A stretch of DNA of 64,000 nt from Setomelanomma holmii (taxonomy: Eukaryota; Ascomycota; Dothideomycetes; Pleosporales; Phaeosphaeriaceae). The stretch is taken from contig ML978283.1 of NCBI GenBank assembly GCA_010015745.1, forward strand, positions 1-64,000, written 5' to 3'. Below are positions 1-10,361 of this stretch, piece by piece (the stretch's first letter is position 1; every line of letters starts with the position of its first letter). Below the pieces are notes generated by a model, which worked only from the letters and a program-made list of their open reading frames with translations, was not told where the DNA came from and ran no database searches. A program made the position numbers and the translations under genes.

Positions 1-1514
1 AACCTCAGTTCAATCCTTCAATTCTTCCTGCATGCGCACTGTTTACTACACCGCAACATAGTAGGATAGAGGATGCGATAGTGTGTTGAAGCACGACGTA
101 AGGCGTTTTCACCTCAAGACAATCAAAGGCTGACCTTCCTGTTTAGGCAGGGGTTTAAAGTGTGTAATTAGATTGCTGTAGATCGCCCGCGGTTTTTGGG
201 TCTTGAATTCTGTGCGAGTGGGGGTGTGATAGTACGATGAAGTACTCTACGATACTCTTTCACCTCGACACTCATGTATTGGTTTTACCCAACTAGGCAG
301 GATGCCCAAGCAGCTGTAGATCTCTGTGAATCCCCCGCGAAATCAGAGCTTTTGTACTCAGCGCGATTGTGTGTAGAATAATGTGCTCAAGTCTTCCACG
401 CTGTACTTTCACCTCGACGGTGCTTTTCTTGGTTGTTCTAAAGCAGCCAGCTCTTCGTTCGCAATATACGCTCAGCGGTTGTTCATCTGTGCAAATCTAT
501 CTTGGCCGTTGTTCGTTACGCTGTATCTTCGATGCGAACATCTGTACGCATATTTTTCAGCAATGACTATGCTTTTGAAGTACACCAATTACTCCTATTT
601 GCTCACGACCTTGATGATCTCAACCGCTATGATCTAAATGGCTTAGTGGACCGGCCTAGTCTTTCGTCAAAACATACCCCTGCCTTACCATGTAGGCACA
701 TCCTATGTGACCATGGATCATGGCCTGCTGCCCTCCCCTGCCATTCATTCTCGCGATCATGTAGCGCGTTCTTCCCCGCAGTAGATTCACACATCTTTAT
801 TTCAAACTGCTCCATCAAGTAACTTTGGTGAGAAGTGTAGATCACAGTGATGGAAAACGTGTCCCGGGATAAATGTGTGGCTTGGGTGATCATCAGACAT
901 ACCAAAGAGAGATTTCATAATTCGTTGCGCATCACAGGCACGGGAGAAAAACCAAAATCGACAACATCAACACAATCGTCTGATTCGAAGCGAAAAGAAG
1001 TAGGATTGATAAGGTAAAGAAAGAAATGGGCACGGCAAAGCACGGGCGCAGAGAGAAGCTAGGTTGCGTGGGCTGCAGATTCTCGTCGCGGTTGTGGTTA
1101 TCCTCTTTCGAGCTAAGAAATGCAGTTGCACAAGACCGCAAAATAGCACACCCTGGTTCCAGCCTGCAGTCCGGCGAGGCCGACAAAAGCTAGGCCAGAC
1201 CAATCATGTCAACAACCAACAGGGCGCCGTACCAACCTTTCACGCCTTATGTCTTACGGTCCGCACAGACACATTTACTCGTCAACATTCAAATAAGCAA
1301 GTCAGCAGGAGAGGGAAACCCAAGCTTTTAGGGGCAAGAATGTTGTGAAGTGTTGTAATCTTTTGATTTTCTTCGCATGATGTGCTGAAGAATTGTCTAG
1401 CTAACCAGGGCATGTGGCTCGGCCTGGCCTCAATCCTCGAAGGACTGGGTGAGACCAACAGTCGTGATCTTCGTGGTATCGTTCCGTAACTCCAGCCAAG
1501 CAGCAAAACCCAGC
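1..1514. other. Gene-free stretch, left end
   Basis: I see no convincing gene here. The open frames are short, overlap one another on both strands and lack splice-joined continuity. The left part (about 75-520) holds a degenerate tandem repeat, listed separately. The right part (about 1200-1514) presumably carries the 3' untranslated region of the ribosomal protein gene that ends at 1515 on the minus strand. Confidence 0.6.
75..520. repeat. Degenerate ~150-bp tandem repeat, three copies
   Basis: The word TTCACCTC recurs at 108, 259 and 408, that is at spacings of 151 and 149 bases, followed by AAGAC, GACAC and GACGG. Other words keep the same register: AGGCAG ends at about 150 and 300, GATAGT(G/A) occurs at about 77 and 227, and GCTGTAGATC occurs near 175 and 313. 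The copies are diverged and a fourth partial copy may lie around 515-545. No protein frame is shared, so this looks like a decayed non-coding tandem repeat. Confidence 0.6.
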
Positions 1515-2436
1515 TTAGTTCATGCGAGCGACGAGCTGGTTGATGAACTCCTCCCGGTTGCCAAGATCACCACCCTCGATGAAGTGCTTGAACTTCCTTG
1601 TGTGGAAGCCACCGGTTGGCGAAGAGAGCTTGAATGGCCAGAGGAAGTTGGATACCTGCTTGAAGTTGGGGCCAACAGTGTAAATCTCGTGGATGATGTC
1701 CTCAACGCAGACGATGCCGAGCTTGCCGAGGTTCTCCTCGATCAGCTCGTTGTCGGTGATCGGCAGACGCTGCTTGTTGACCTTTCCGTAACCGCGCTTA
1801 TAAACGAGCTCACGGACTGTCTTCAAGTTGGGGTATCCGTATGCGACGAAGGGCTCGACAATCTTCAACATCTCCGAAGTGGCCTTGGTGAGCCTGATGA
1901 AGACACCATTGTTGATCTGGAGAAGACGGAGGAGCTGGAGAGTCTTGCGCTTCTTGGGGTCAATCTTGTTGATACTGCAGAATGTTAGGAGTGCACCTAG
2001 ATGAAAGGTGGTGCATGGCATACCCCTTGATACGGACGACGAAGGCGAGCTTGGACTCGGCGGGGACGAAGAAGGAGTTTTCCTTCTTTGCGGCGCGCTT
2101 TGCCTCGATGACATCGCGCTCGGCCTTGACGTACTCCTGGTGGTACTTCTCGGCGCGCTTGAAGATGGTCTCGCGCTTCTTCTTGTTGGCCTAAGAGAGT
2201 CTTAGCCAACTGTGATACTCCTAACCGCTTTCGCAGATCATGGGAGAGTTTATCGCACCTCACGCTTCTTCTGTGTCTCGGCGGCCCGTTGGTCGTTGAC
2301 CTTCTGGTTGGCCTTCTGCTTCTTGAGGATCGTCTCCGGGACCTCAATGTCCTTCTGGGAGATGCTGTGGGGGCTGCATTCACTTAGAGATGTCTTCGTT
2401 GGGTATCAATTGCTGTACATACGCTGACTTGGCCAT
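1515..2436 (-). CDS. RPL7: 60S ribosomal protein L7 (uL30)
   Basis: Structural protein of the large cytosolic ribosomal subunit. Four exons on the minus strand: 2423-2436, 2259-2364, 2024-2190 and 1515-1974, giving 248 residues, the usual length for the family. The N-terminal part is lysine/arginine-rich (KKQKANQKVNDQRAA; KKKRETIFKRAEKYHQEY), then the uL30 core (FVVRIKGINKIDPKKRKTLQ; VEPFVAYGYPNLKTVRELVY) and the conserved end QLVARMN. The acceptor of exon 2 is ambiguous by three residues (2364 or 2373, both in frame). A short first exon followed by several small introns is common in fungal ribosomal protein genes. It is head-to-head with the tRNA methyltransferase gene, with about 250 bp between start codons. 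The family call is certain; the first-exon detail is slightly less so. Confidence 0.95.
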
Positions 2437-2689
2437 TGTGCTGGTGGTTAGTTGGGCTTGGTGGGTTGACGAAAGCTGGAGAGGAAGTTATGCGGAAGCG
2501 AAGATGTGAAAATGCAAGTGCGCGCTCGGGCCACGCCAAGATTCGTCCAGTGGGTAGCTGCGACCGACCCCACCAATACGGTTCCACCTTGCGCAGAGCT
2601 ACTTGCATTTTCTGGAGCTTCGAACTTTGCGACACTTGCGCTCACAAAAACACTCATTGCCCCCCTCCAAACCCTCGATACCAGCAGCA
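2437..2689. promoter_or_regulatory. Shared divergent promoter region RPL7 / TRM4-like
   Basis: Only 253 bp separate the ATG of RPL7 (minus strand, 2436) from the ATG of the tRNA methyltransferase gene (plus strand, 2690). Both promoters and 5' untranslated leaders must therefore lie here or overlap. I can see no specific factor site that I would name. Confidence 0.55.
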
Positions 2690-5315
2690 ATGGCAAGAGG
2701 AGGTCGCGTGAGTTATTGCAGTACTCTCCAGCACATGTTTTGCTAATTTCTTGCAGGGCGGCGGTCGCGGCAAGTTTCGTGGTAAAGGCAGAGGCCGAGG
2801 CGGCGGAGGAGGTGGTGGCAGAGACACCAGGTCAGAGCCATGGTCAGACATTCCGCGCAAGAATGAGCTCTTCGAGAGCTACTATCGCATGGGTGGCTTC
2901 TTGGACGAGGCGGAGTTCGAGGAGATGTGGAAAGCTCTGCAAGCCGACCTGCCAAACAGCTTCCGCTTTACTGGCACGAAATCCGATGCGCTTGCGGTGC
3001 GCGAAATCTTCAAGACGCGATATGTCCCCGCGATCGCAGCGAAGAAGTTTGAAGGCAAGCCAGTGCCCCCGCCAGAGGCGGTCAGCGCCTTCCCCGACGA
3101 GCTGGTCTGGCACATGAAGACTCACAAGAAGGTCATTCGACGACACGCGCCTTTTGCCGACTTTCAGAAGTTCCTTGTTGCTGAGGCTGCGTCTGGCAAC
3201 ATCAGCAGGCAAGAGGTCGTCTCCATGATCCCTCCACACTTCCTCGATGTGAAGCCCGGCATGGTTGTATTGGACATGTGCGCTGCACCTGGTAGCAAAT
3301 CTGCACAGTTGGCAGAGATGATACATGGCGATGAGGAGGATCGCGTCACACGCGCAGCTAATGGCGAGTCTGTAGGCAGTGGCGAAGAGGGCGACTACAG
3401 CGACGACGGACGTTCTACCGGTCTGCTAATTGCGAATGACACCGACTACAAGCGCGCTGGCATGTTGGTACATCAGGTCAAGCGACTCAACTTTCCGAAC
3501 CTTATCGTAACGCAACACGACGCATCGATATTCCCTTCGATCGAGCTGCCGGGCACGGGTCAGAAGAAGAACTACCTCAAGTACGACCGTATATTGGCCG
3601 ACGTGCCATGCGCGGGAGATGGCACAGCGCGCAAGAACCCGAACGTGTGGCAGAAGTGGACACCCAAGGATGGTCTTGGCCTACACAACCTTCAGCTGCG
3701 CATTCTCTTCCGCGGCTTGCAAATGCTGAAGAAGGGTGGGCGCATGGTCTACTCCACCTGCAGCATGAATCCGGTTGAGAACGAGGCAGTGGTTTCTGCG
3801 GCCATTGAGGCTTGCGGCGGCACCTCGAAGGTTCAGCTAGTGGACTGCTCGAACCTGCTGCCAAACCTGAAGCGAAAGCCGGGTCTTAATGTCTGGAAAG
3901 TGCTTGACACATCGCAAGTGTCTGTCGGTGGGGAAAAGACTGCGCACATGTTCACTAGCTGGGAAGCTTTCCAAAAGGCGAAAACGAAGTACGAGGTAGA
4001 GGAGCCCGAGCGCTCGTTCTCCACCAAGATTACTACAGGATGCTTCCCACCCATTCCCAAGTCGGAGGAGACGCGAATCCCGCTTGAGCGCTGCGTTCGA
4101 GTCTATCCACATCTGCAAGATACCGGAGGCTTCTTCATCGCTGTCATCGAGAAACTGGACGACATCAAAGTTGCGCAGGTGCAAACCCCGGAAAATGCTG
4201 CAAAAGCACAGAAGTCTCGCGGCGATGCAGAAAAGACGACTGACGCGTCTGTGCCAACGCCACCAGAGAATGTTGTCGAAGCAGATGCTACCAAGACGGA
4301 CACTGGAAGTGACACACCAGACGTCGCAGCTACGTTGAAGCGTAAGTTGGAAGAGCCTGTAGATGCCGCGCCCGCGAAGAAGATCAAGCAAGTTGAAGAA
4401 GCACCCGCTAAGCCTGTAGAAAATGGATCAGTGCAAAAGCAGGGAACCTCTGCTGCGCCCAACGGCTCTGCGTTGGGTGGCCCGTCCGCCATTGCCGCAG
4501 GGGTTACCGATGCCAGATTGAAGCCCGAGAATCAAAGTCAGAGCAAGGAGTACTTCGAGTACCTAGCCTCCGATGACGCGACCATCGCTTCGATCATGTC
4601 CTTCTTCGGCATCTCAGAGCGGTTCCCTCGCGATCGTTTCATGGTCAAGAACAAAGAAGGACTATCCCTGAACAAGATCTACTACACATCAGCCATGGCG
4701 AAGACCATCCTTCAGCAGAACAAAGACCGTGGAATGAAGTTCATACATTGCGGCGTCGTCATGTTCGTCGCGCACAAGATCAAGGACAAGGACTACACTC
4801 ACGCTCCATGGCGGTTACAGAGCGAAGGAATTCGCATCATTGAACCGTGGGCGTCGAAGCGGATTGTCAACTGCACATCGAAGCAGACACTCCACCAGCT
4901 CATCGTCGAGATGTTCCCCAAGCTACCACGGGAAGGAGAGCATGGTTTGGGTGAGGTTGGTGACCAGCTGCAGGGGATGGACATTGGCTGCTGTTTTGTG
5001 CGGATCGAGAAGGACGAAGAGCAAGGCATCCCCTTCCGCATGGTTCTGCCTCTTTGGAGACACCCAGGCAGTGCCAACCTCATGGTCGACAAGGACGACC
5101 GCAAGGCTATGCTTCTCAGACTGTTCAACGAGAAGGACACGGAGATCATCAACCACGTCGCTGAGAAAGCGAAGGCGGAGCAAAAGAGATTAGATGAGGA
5201 GATGGCGGATGCAAAGGAAGGGGCTGACGTGAGTGGTGGCGAAGGTGTCAACGAGCAGGACATCGCTGAAGAAGAAGAGGGCGGTGCCGTGGTTGACATG
5301 GATGGCGACGCGTGA
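2690..5315 (+). CDS. TRM4: tRNA (cytosine-5) methyltransferase, TRM4/NCL1 (NSUN2) family
   Basis: SAM-dependent RNA methyltransferase expected to make m5C at several tRNA positions in the nucleus. Two exons, 2690-2707 and 2757-5315, give 858 residues. The first exon encodes only MARGGR and joins an RGG-like basic N-terminus. Landmarks: SAM motif I DMCAAPGSKS (from residue 179); motif IV with the resolving cysteine, DVPCAGDGT (C291); and the catalytic-cysteine motif YSTCSMNP (C341). The family uses two cysteines, one attacking C6 and one releasing the enzyme; both are present. After the catalytic domain a low-complexity charged linker (about 460-600) precedes the C-terminal domain typical of yeast Trm4, and the tail is acidic. 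Divergent from RPL7. I am confident of the family; the target tRNAs are inferred from it. Confidence 0.95.
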
Positions 5316-5981
5316 AGAGCCATATGACCCATTTTAGCTTTCCGATACCTTGACGAGACGACGAATAATTCTGGATCTCACATTATATACTATGCATTTG
5401 ACTCCGGCGTTCTTCCAGCTAGACCGAGATATCTTTGAAGTCACTTTACACATGCAAATTCAAATTGTGCGACATCCTATTTCCCTGCCCAAATGCTCGG
5501 GACCTTCGACGACCAGGCAATGGAGCGGCGATTGACGATCGGTATCAACTTTCTTGTAAACTAAGTTATATTCACTTGGCGTTTCGACCGGTCAGTCTAC
5601 TTCATGACACAACGACACAACGAAGGGTTGGACGTTATCATCTAGTTCAGCAGGTATCATCTGGACTACATCGATTGGACGTACTCTCTCTGAGATCTGG
5701 TTGGACTCCACGCCACCGGGGCCATCATTAGGTTGGTAGGCATCAATGGCGGCTATGCACCCATGCTGAGACAGATGCACGAATGCCGCATCCGCAGTCA
5801 ACATTATCGTCCAATGATAGTCAGTATATAGCCGACCAAAGTCTGGGATTACCGACAGGCCGTGCAAGATGTGGCGCAGCCTCCTCCTGCTCTGCATACT
5901 TGACAATTCAGTCCTGAATCCCAACGTGGGAAGCCCTTGCTGTCGACTTGTATTTCCTTTCCCCTGACCATATTGACTGAC
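5316..5981. other. Intergenic, nothing recognised
   Basis: This contains the 3' end of the methyltransferase transcript and the upstream region of the broken NLR-like gene. The minus-strand open frames here (for example 5592-6071) show no recognisable protein and no splice support. Confidence 0.5.
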
Positions 5982-7104
5982 ATGGATGCATCTACGGGGC
6001 TCATCGAGCTGTATAGAGGCGAGAACCCCACCATAGAGTATGTTCCTCAATTGTCCCTGGAAACATTTCATTCATCTTCACAAGTATTGTCGCTGTTCAT
6101 GGTCTCAACGGTCATCCTACCAAGACGTGGACCACGGAGAAGTCGAAGAAGTTCTGGCTCAAAGATAATGATCTCCTACCAAGCAACTTGAAATCTGCAC
6201 GCATCTTGACGTTTGGGTATAATGCCGCTGTCGCTACATTATTGGGGAGAACATCTTCGGACCGGATTTTGCAGCATGCGCAAACACTTGTAGCGGAGCT
6301 TGTTGCGGATCGTGAGGTCAGTCTCTCACGACGCCGAGATAGCAGCGCTGATAAAGGATAGCTGGAAAATGCGTCACAGAGACCGATCGTATTCATATGC
6401 CACTCGCTGGGTGGCATTGTTGTTAAGAGGGTAAGTGTTAGCAGAACCTACAAATGAGACCTTGTATTGACGGCAGTCCAGGCGCTCGCGTACTCTGCAA
6501 GCAGGACTAGCAAGCTGGTCCAACACCTGTATTCCATCTTCGTATCTACCTACGGCATCCTCTTTCTCGGTACACCGCACAACGGCAGCAGCAAAGCTGG
6601 TTTGGCTTCCATGGGCAGTCGGATGATCAGCGCCCTGACACCATCAAAGATGGTAGACACAAACAGCCAACTAGCGGACGCGCTGCATGAGGGCTCGGAA
6701 GTCTTGCAAAATATTACCGATATGTTCGTGCCTTTGATGAGAAACTTTCGGATATACTTCTTTTGGGAGTAGGAGAAGACGAGCCTTGGGACGACGCTAG
6801 CTTATGTACGGAGCGTTCTTGTTTACATCCTCGCGTGCCAGAACAATATGCTGACAGTGCACAGATAGTAGAAGAGAATTCGGCCGCGCCCATCCTCGAC
6901 AACACCGAGAGAGCAGGATTGCCATACGGGCAAAGGGATATGGTCAAGTTTGAAAGTCGTACCTCACCAGGATATCGCATGGTCGTCGCTGCACTGATGC
7001 GCCACTCGAGAGAGGCTCCGAGTACGGTGTTTGTACGCTGGGTGCGAGCGGAGGAGATGCTCAGATCGAAACGGCAAAACGAGGCTGCTGAGTTGATGCA
7101 GTAA
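5982..7104 (+). pseudogene. NLR-like (STAND) protein, N-terminal lipase/esterase part, broken
   Basis: This is the 5' half of a fungal NLR-like gene: an N-terminal alpha/beta-hydrolase (DUF676/lipase-like) domain that normally precedes NB-ARC/NACHT and TPR parts. Exons: 5982-6037, 6085-6316, 6362-6430 and from 6482. They join to DIVAVHGLNGHPTKTWT, a conserved start strand, then the nucleophile elbow ICHSLGGIVVKRAL (serine of GHSLGG type) and GILFLGTPHNGSSKAG. The frame hits TAG at 6770-6772, in a conserved FFWE(Q)E block where family members have glutamine, so CAG to TAG is the likely change. The frame then continues through another probable intron (about 6807-6865) to SAAPILDNTERAG and FESRTSPGYRMVVAALMR before ending at 7104. 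The nucleotide-binding domain that should follow is absent; a P450 fragment lies there instead. Confidence 0.8.
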
Positions 7105-7206
7105 AGAGCTGTCTTCTGTGATTCGGGCGTTTGTAGAGCATTTTTATTTTTGCACAGCCTCCTTCCAGGCAAAGCGCTGATTTCAAGGGCAGAAATTGGA
7201 TCTCAT

Positions 7207-7883
7207 CTAGCTGAAGTTGACCTTGCAACCCTCTTTTATCGATATGACCAGAGTCATGGCCTGCTTTTCTACGCCAACCAGCTCTACCTGTTCGTTTTCG
7301 GGGAGCGTGACGTTTTGAAACCACTGTAGCAGCCTTACGAAGATGTACCCGGCCTCTGTAAGGGCAAAGTCCACTAAGAGCGACGAAGGACATTAGCATT
7401 GGACTGCGCAGAGGCCTCAGCGACAAGGACTGTACTTACTACCGAGACAGATCCGAGGGCCACCATGAAATGGTAGGTAGCCCCACTTCGAGTTTGTGGG
7501 GTTATTGTGCATCGGCATTTCCTCCTCCCATCTTTCAGGTCGAAAGAGCTCCGCATCCATGCCGTACAGGTCAGGCCTTCGATGCATCGAATACACACTG
7601 AAAGCCACTACACCCCCTTTCGGTATGAGAACCGGCGATGTCTGATTTGGCCCACCGCCTGTGGGCAGAATAGTTGTTTCCATTGCCGTGCGAGTGTTCA
7701 CGGGAAGCGATGGATAGAGACGCAAGACTGCTCGAATCAGATTTTGACGCGATTGAGTTCTGTGAACCTATACATACCTTCTTTGAGTACATTTTGAAGG
7801 TAGGGCATTCGCTTGAGGATGTCTCGAGTGAGATCTGCATCCGCTCCACAGGTTGACGATATCTCGGTGCGCACTTTGGCGGC
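7207..7883 (-). pseudogene. Cytochrome P450, C-terminal half only (CYP52-like clan)
   Basis: Three exon-like pieces on the minus strand (7778-7883, 7440-7727, 7207-7373) join through good GT-AG introns into an open frame encoding only the last ~187 residues of a P450. Visible motifs: the K-helix ExxR (LKEVLRLYPSLPVN), the PERF-type region AELFRPERWEEE, the heme-binding loop FHGGPRICLG with its cysteine ligand, then DFALTEAGYIFVRLLQ and a normal C-terminus ending VNFS and TAG at 7207-7209. The N-terminal ~330 residues, including the membrane anchor and most of the I-helix, are missing; homology stops abruptly near 7883 where NLR sequence on the other strand begins. The piece is frame-intact but cannot make a working enzyme. 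The wording of the heme loop suggests the alkane/fatty-acid hydroxylase-like group; the exact family is not certain. Confidence 0.8.
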
Positions 7884-7884
7884 G

Positions 7885-9832
7885 TAATATCTACACTTTG
7901 GAAAGATACCTGAAGTATTATCTGCGTCAGCGTAAAGTTATGCTGAGTCGATCCGAGGACAAAAGCGCGGATGAGGTTAACATCATCACCACCTGGGAAA
8001 TTCCGCTCAAGAGGATAGTGAGCCGACCCTCGATCGAACATAAAGATGCTGTGGAGTTAATGCATACTTTCGCCTTCATGTATCACGAGACCATCCCAGA
8101 AAGCATCTTCCAAAGGTCCTGGGACGTGTGGAAATCCTCGCAGCGTGATCTGGAGCGCTGTCCGGATATACTCCAGCATGTGTGGACTGAAGGAACACAA
8201 GCTCGATTCCGAAGAGCTTTGAGCGTACTTGTCGATCACTCCATAATTGAGTACGAGCCAAGCAAGGGCTTATGTACCATGCATCCAGTCGTTCATACCT
8301 GGGCAAGGGAGAGGCTTCCAGCAACTGAGCAAAGACGGTGGCTGCGATGTAAGACGGCGATACTGGCGTACTGCATCTCTCCATACCTGGAAGCTTCTGG
8401 TCGGCATTTTAGAGGACTACTCGTGCCTCACATACGCTCCTGCCTCCAGCTATATGATTCTCAAGATCTATCTAGGTTTTTGACGCTGGACACAGCATCC
8501 AAATTGGAAAGGTTTGCGTGGGTCTTCGCGGAACAAGGTCATTGGAAGGTGGCTCGTGGTCTGCTGCTTAATATTGTCACAATCCGAGAAGCGAAATTGG
8601 GAAAACAGCACGACAATACAATCCGCGCAAAGCTATCCTTGGGTCAAACATACTGGAATCTGTTCGAAGTCAAAGATGCTATAATGTTTCAGCGCGCAGT
8701 CCTAGACTCGCTACGTTGGCACCGTCCACGGCTTAGTGATTGGGCCATTTGGCCCCTCTGGGCACCGATTCACCTACCATACTGCATCGCTCTCAATGAG
8801 ATTACTCCCAGTCTGTGGCTTGCTGGTCAAAGACTATGGTCGAAACGGACAGGCAAGCGTGCTGTAGATGGCTTGACCATACATATTGGGCGGGAAGATC
8901 CTCTGACTTTGAAAGCGATGTTCAACTTGGGTCGGACATATCTTCATCTCGGGGAGGAAGAGAAGAGTCGCGAGCTTTTGGTGTGGGTACTAAGGCGTCA
9001 GAAGCGTTACTTCGGCATGAACCATCCAGACACTCTGATGACCAGAAACGAGCTCGGAATACTTCTATGCGCAAGCAAAAAGCACTTGAACGCTGCGCAA
9101 CGGTTGGTCGAGAACGTTCTTCAGACGAGGAAAAAAATTATGGGGGAAGAGCACGCGTACACCTTGTGGTCAGTCAATGATCTCTCCAAGATCTACGTTG
9201 AAGTTGGACGCACAGATGACGCGTTTCGTATCCTGGAAAATATCGCGCCAATAGTCAAAAGGACTTTGGGTGACGATCATGTGGGCATGCTTCTAACCAA
9301 GTCGAACCTCGCGAGAGCGTACTATCTGGCAGGCAATTGGACTGAAGCCGAAGAAACCGTTCGACCCTTACTCGCGAAGTTACAGAACGACCACCCTGAC
9401 TGGTTTCACAATATGTACGGGTATGCCCACATTTTGTTCAAGCTGGGCCGGATAGATGAAGCGGAGAGATATGGCACACAAGTCATGGATCGGGTCATGC
9501 GAACGAAGATCTTCGAGCTGAGCCACCCTCGCACTACATCAATTGCGGAACTACTCATCATGATTTATCGGCATCAGGGACGAGATGAGATGGTCGCAGC
9601 AGTCCAGAAGCAAGTTCCGAAAGCCGGGCTATCGGTGGAACAAGGCCGTTTCGACCCTTATGCAGTTCGGAGGGCCTCCGAACAATCATCGCAGACGACC
9701 CCAAAGGCCGAGACTCCTACGGAGCGTACTCAAGTTCAACTCACGGCTCCTGCGGCAGGACAGAATTCAGCTTCGCACAACACACGCAGCCAGAACCCGA
9801 CCCTTAGACTTGTGAACAGCCGCACCTTCTAG
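7885..9832 (+). pseudogene. NLR-like (STAND) protein, C-terminal winged-helix and TPR part
   Basis: This is the 3' half of the NLR-like gene whose lipase part lies at 5982-7104. The open frame begins without a proper ATG (the first in-frame ATG is near 7940). It starts inside the region after NB-ARC (TLERYLKYYLRQRKVML, TTWEIPLKRI), continues through a winged-helix-like stretch (AVELMHTFAFMYHETIPES; MHPVVHTWARERL), then kinesin-light-chain-type TPR units (for example DPLTLKAMFNLGRTYLHLGE; HPDTLMTRNELGILL; LTKSNLARAYYLAGNWTEAEE) and a Ser/Thr/Gln-rich tail. Between about 8700 and 8860 the TPR phase is lost: family-like words appear in a second frame (LGTDSPTILH) before the first frame resumes, suggesting compensating small indels. 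With no P-loop domain and no start this is most likely a pseudogene or a truncated relic. Confidence 0.75.
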
Positions 9833-10361
9833 GTGAGCGTCTCTGGCGCACAGGTCAGGATAGAGATTTGGCTTTGTGCCCTCCTTTTAGTGTTTTCTTC
9901 GCATCTTTTCGCGTACATATCTTTATTTTCTACATTACTTGTGGCAGACGTTTCTAGGATGCTGACAGCGTGCGGGTACTACATAATATGTATCAACTTC
10001 CACCTTTGAGTGCTTCAAGGGCATACCATAGCAAAAGAGCTAATCAATGTATGGCTCCGCCTTGCCAGGCCTGACACTACGCATTTAGGCCTTGATAATG
10101 TCCACGAACGATGACTGTCGCCAGTGTTTTTCCAACATTGGTCAATAACAACGATAGTTCATAGAAAGTGTGGCATCGCAAGGATTCATATAGTGTGACA
10201 ATAGCTTGGCGATCAAAAAAGATGCAATCAGGACCAACCACACGGTCCAGGCCAATCAAAATTTCGAAGGATTAATTGCTTAACCTAAGGATATATCGTA
10301 TACGGCCAACGCTCATAAGAGAGTCGCTTGACACTCCACTTCAACGTCTACTTCGATTCGC
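9833..10361. other. Convergent intergenic region, nothing recognised
   Basis: This lies between the end of the NLR-like relic (plus) and the stop codon of PAN2 (minus), so it holds two 3' ends. It is rather AT-rich. No protein frame or RNA gene can be supported. Confidence 0.5.

Noticed and set aside
1449..1988. 179-codon plus-strand frame over RPL7
   Set aside because: It is the reverse complement of the last RPL7 exon; ribosomal protein genes with strong codon bias often leave such open antisense frames.
1997..2436. Small nucleolar RNA hosted in RPL7 introns
   Set aside because: The three introns are only about 50-70 nt long and I saw no paired box C/D or H/ACA layout in them.
2844..5332. 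Long antisense open frames across the tRNA methyltransferase gene (for example 2844-3326, 3837-4391 and 4799-5332 minus)
   Set aside because: They are shadows of a GC-rich coding frame: they show no family resemblance or splice logic and lie opposite highly conserved motifs.
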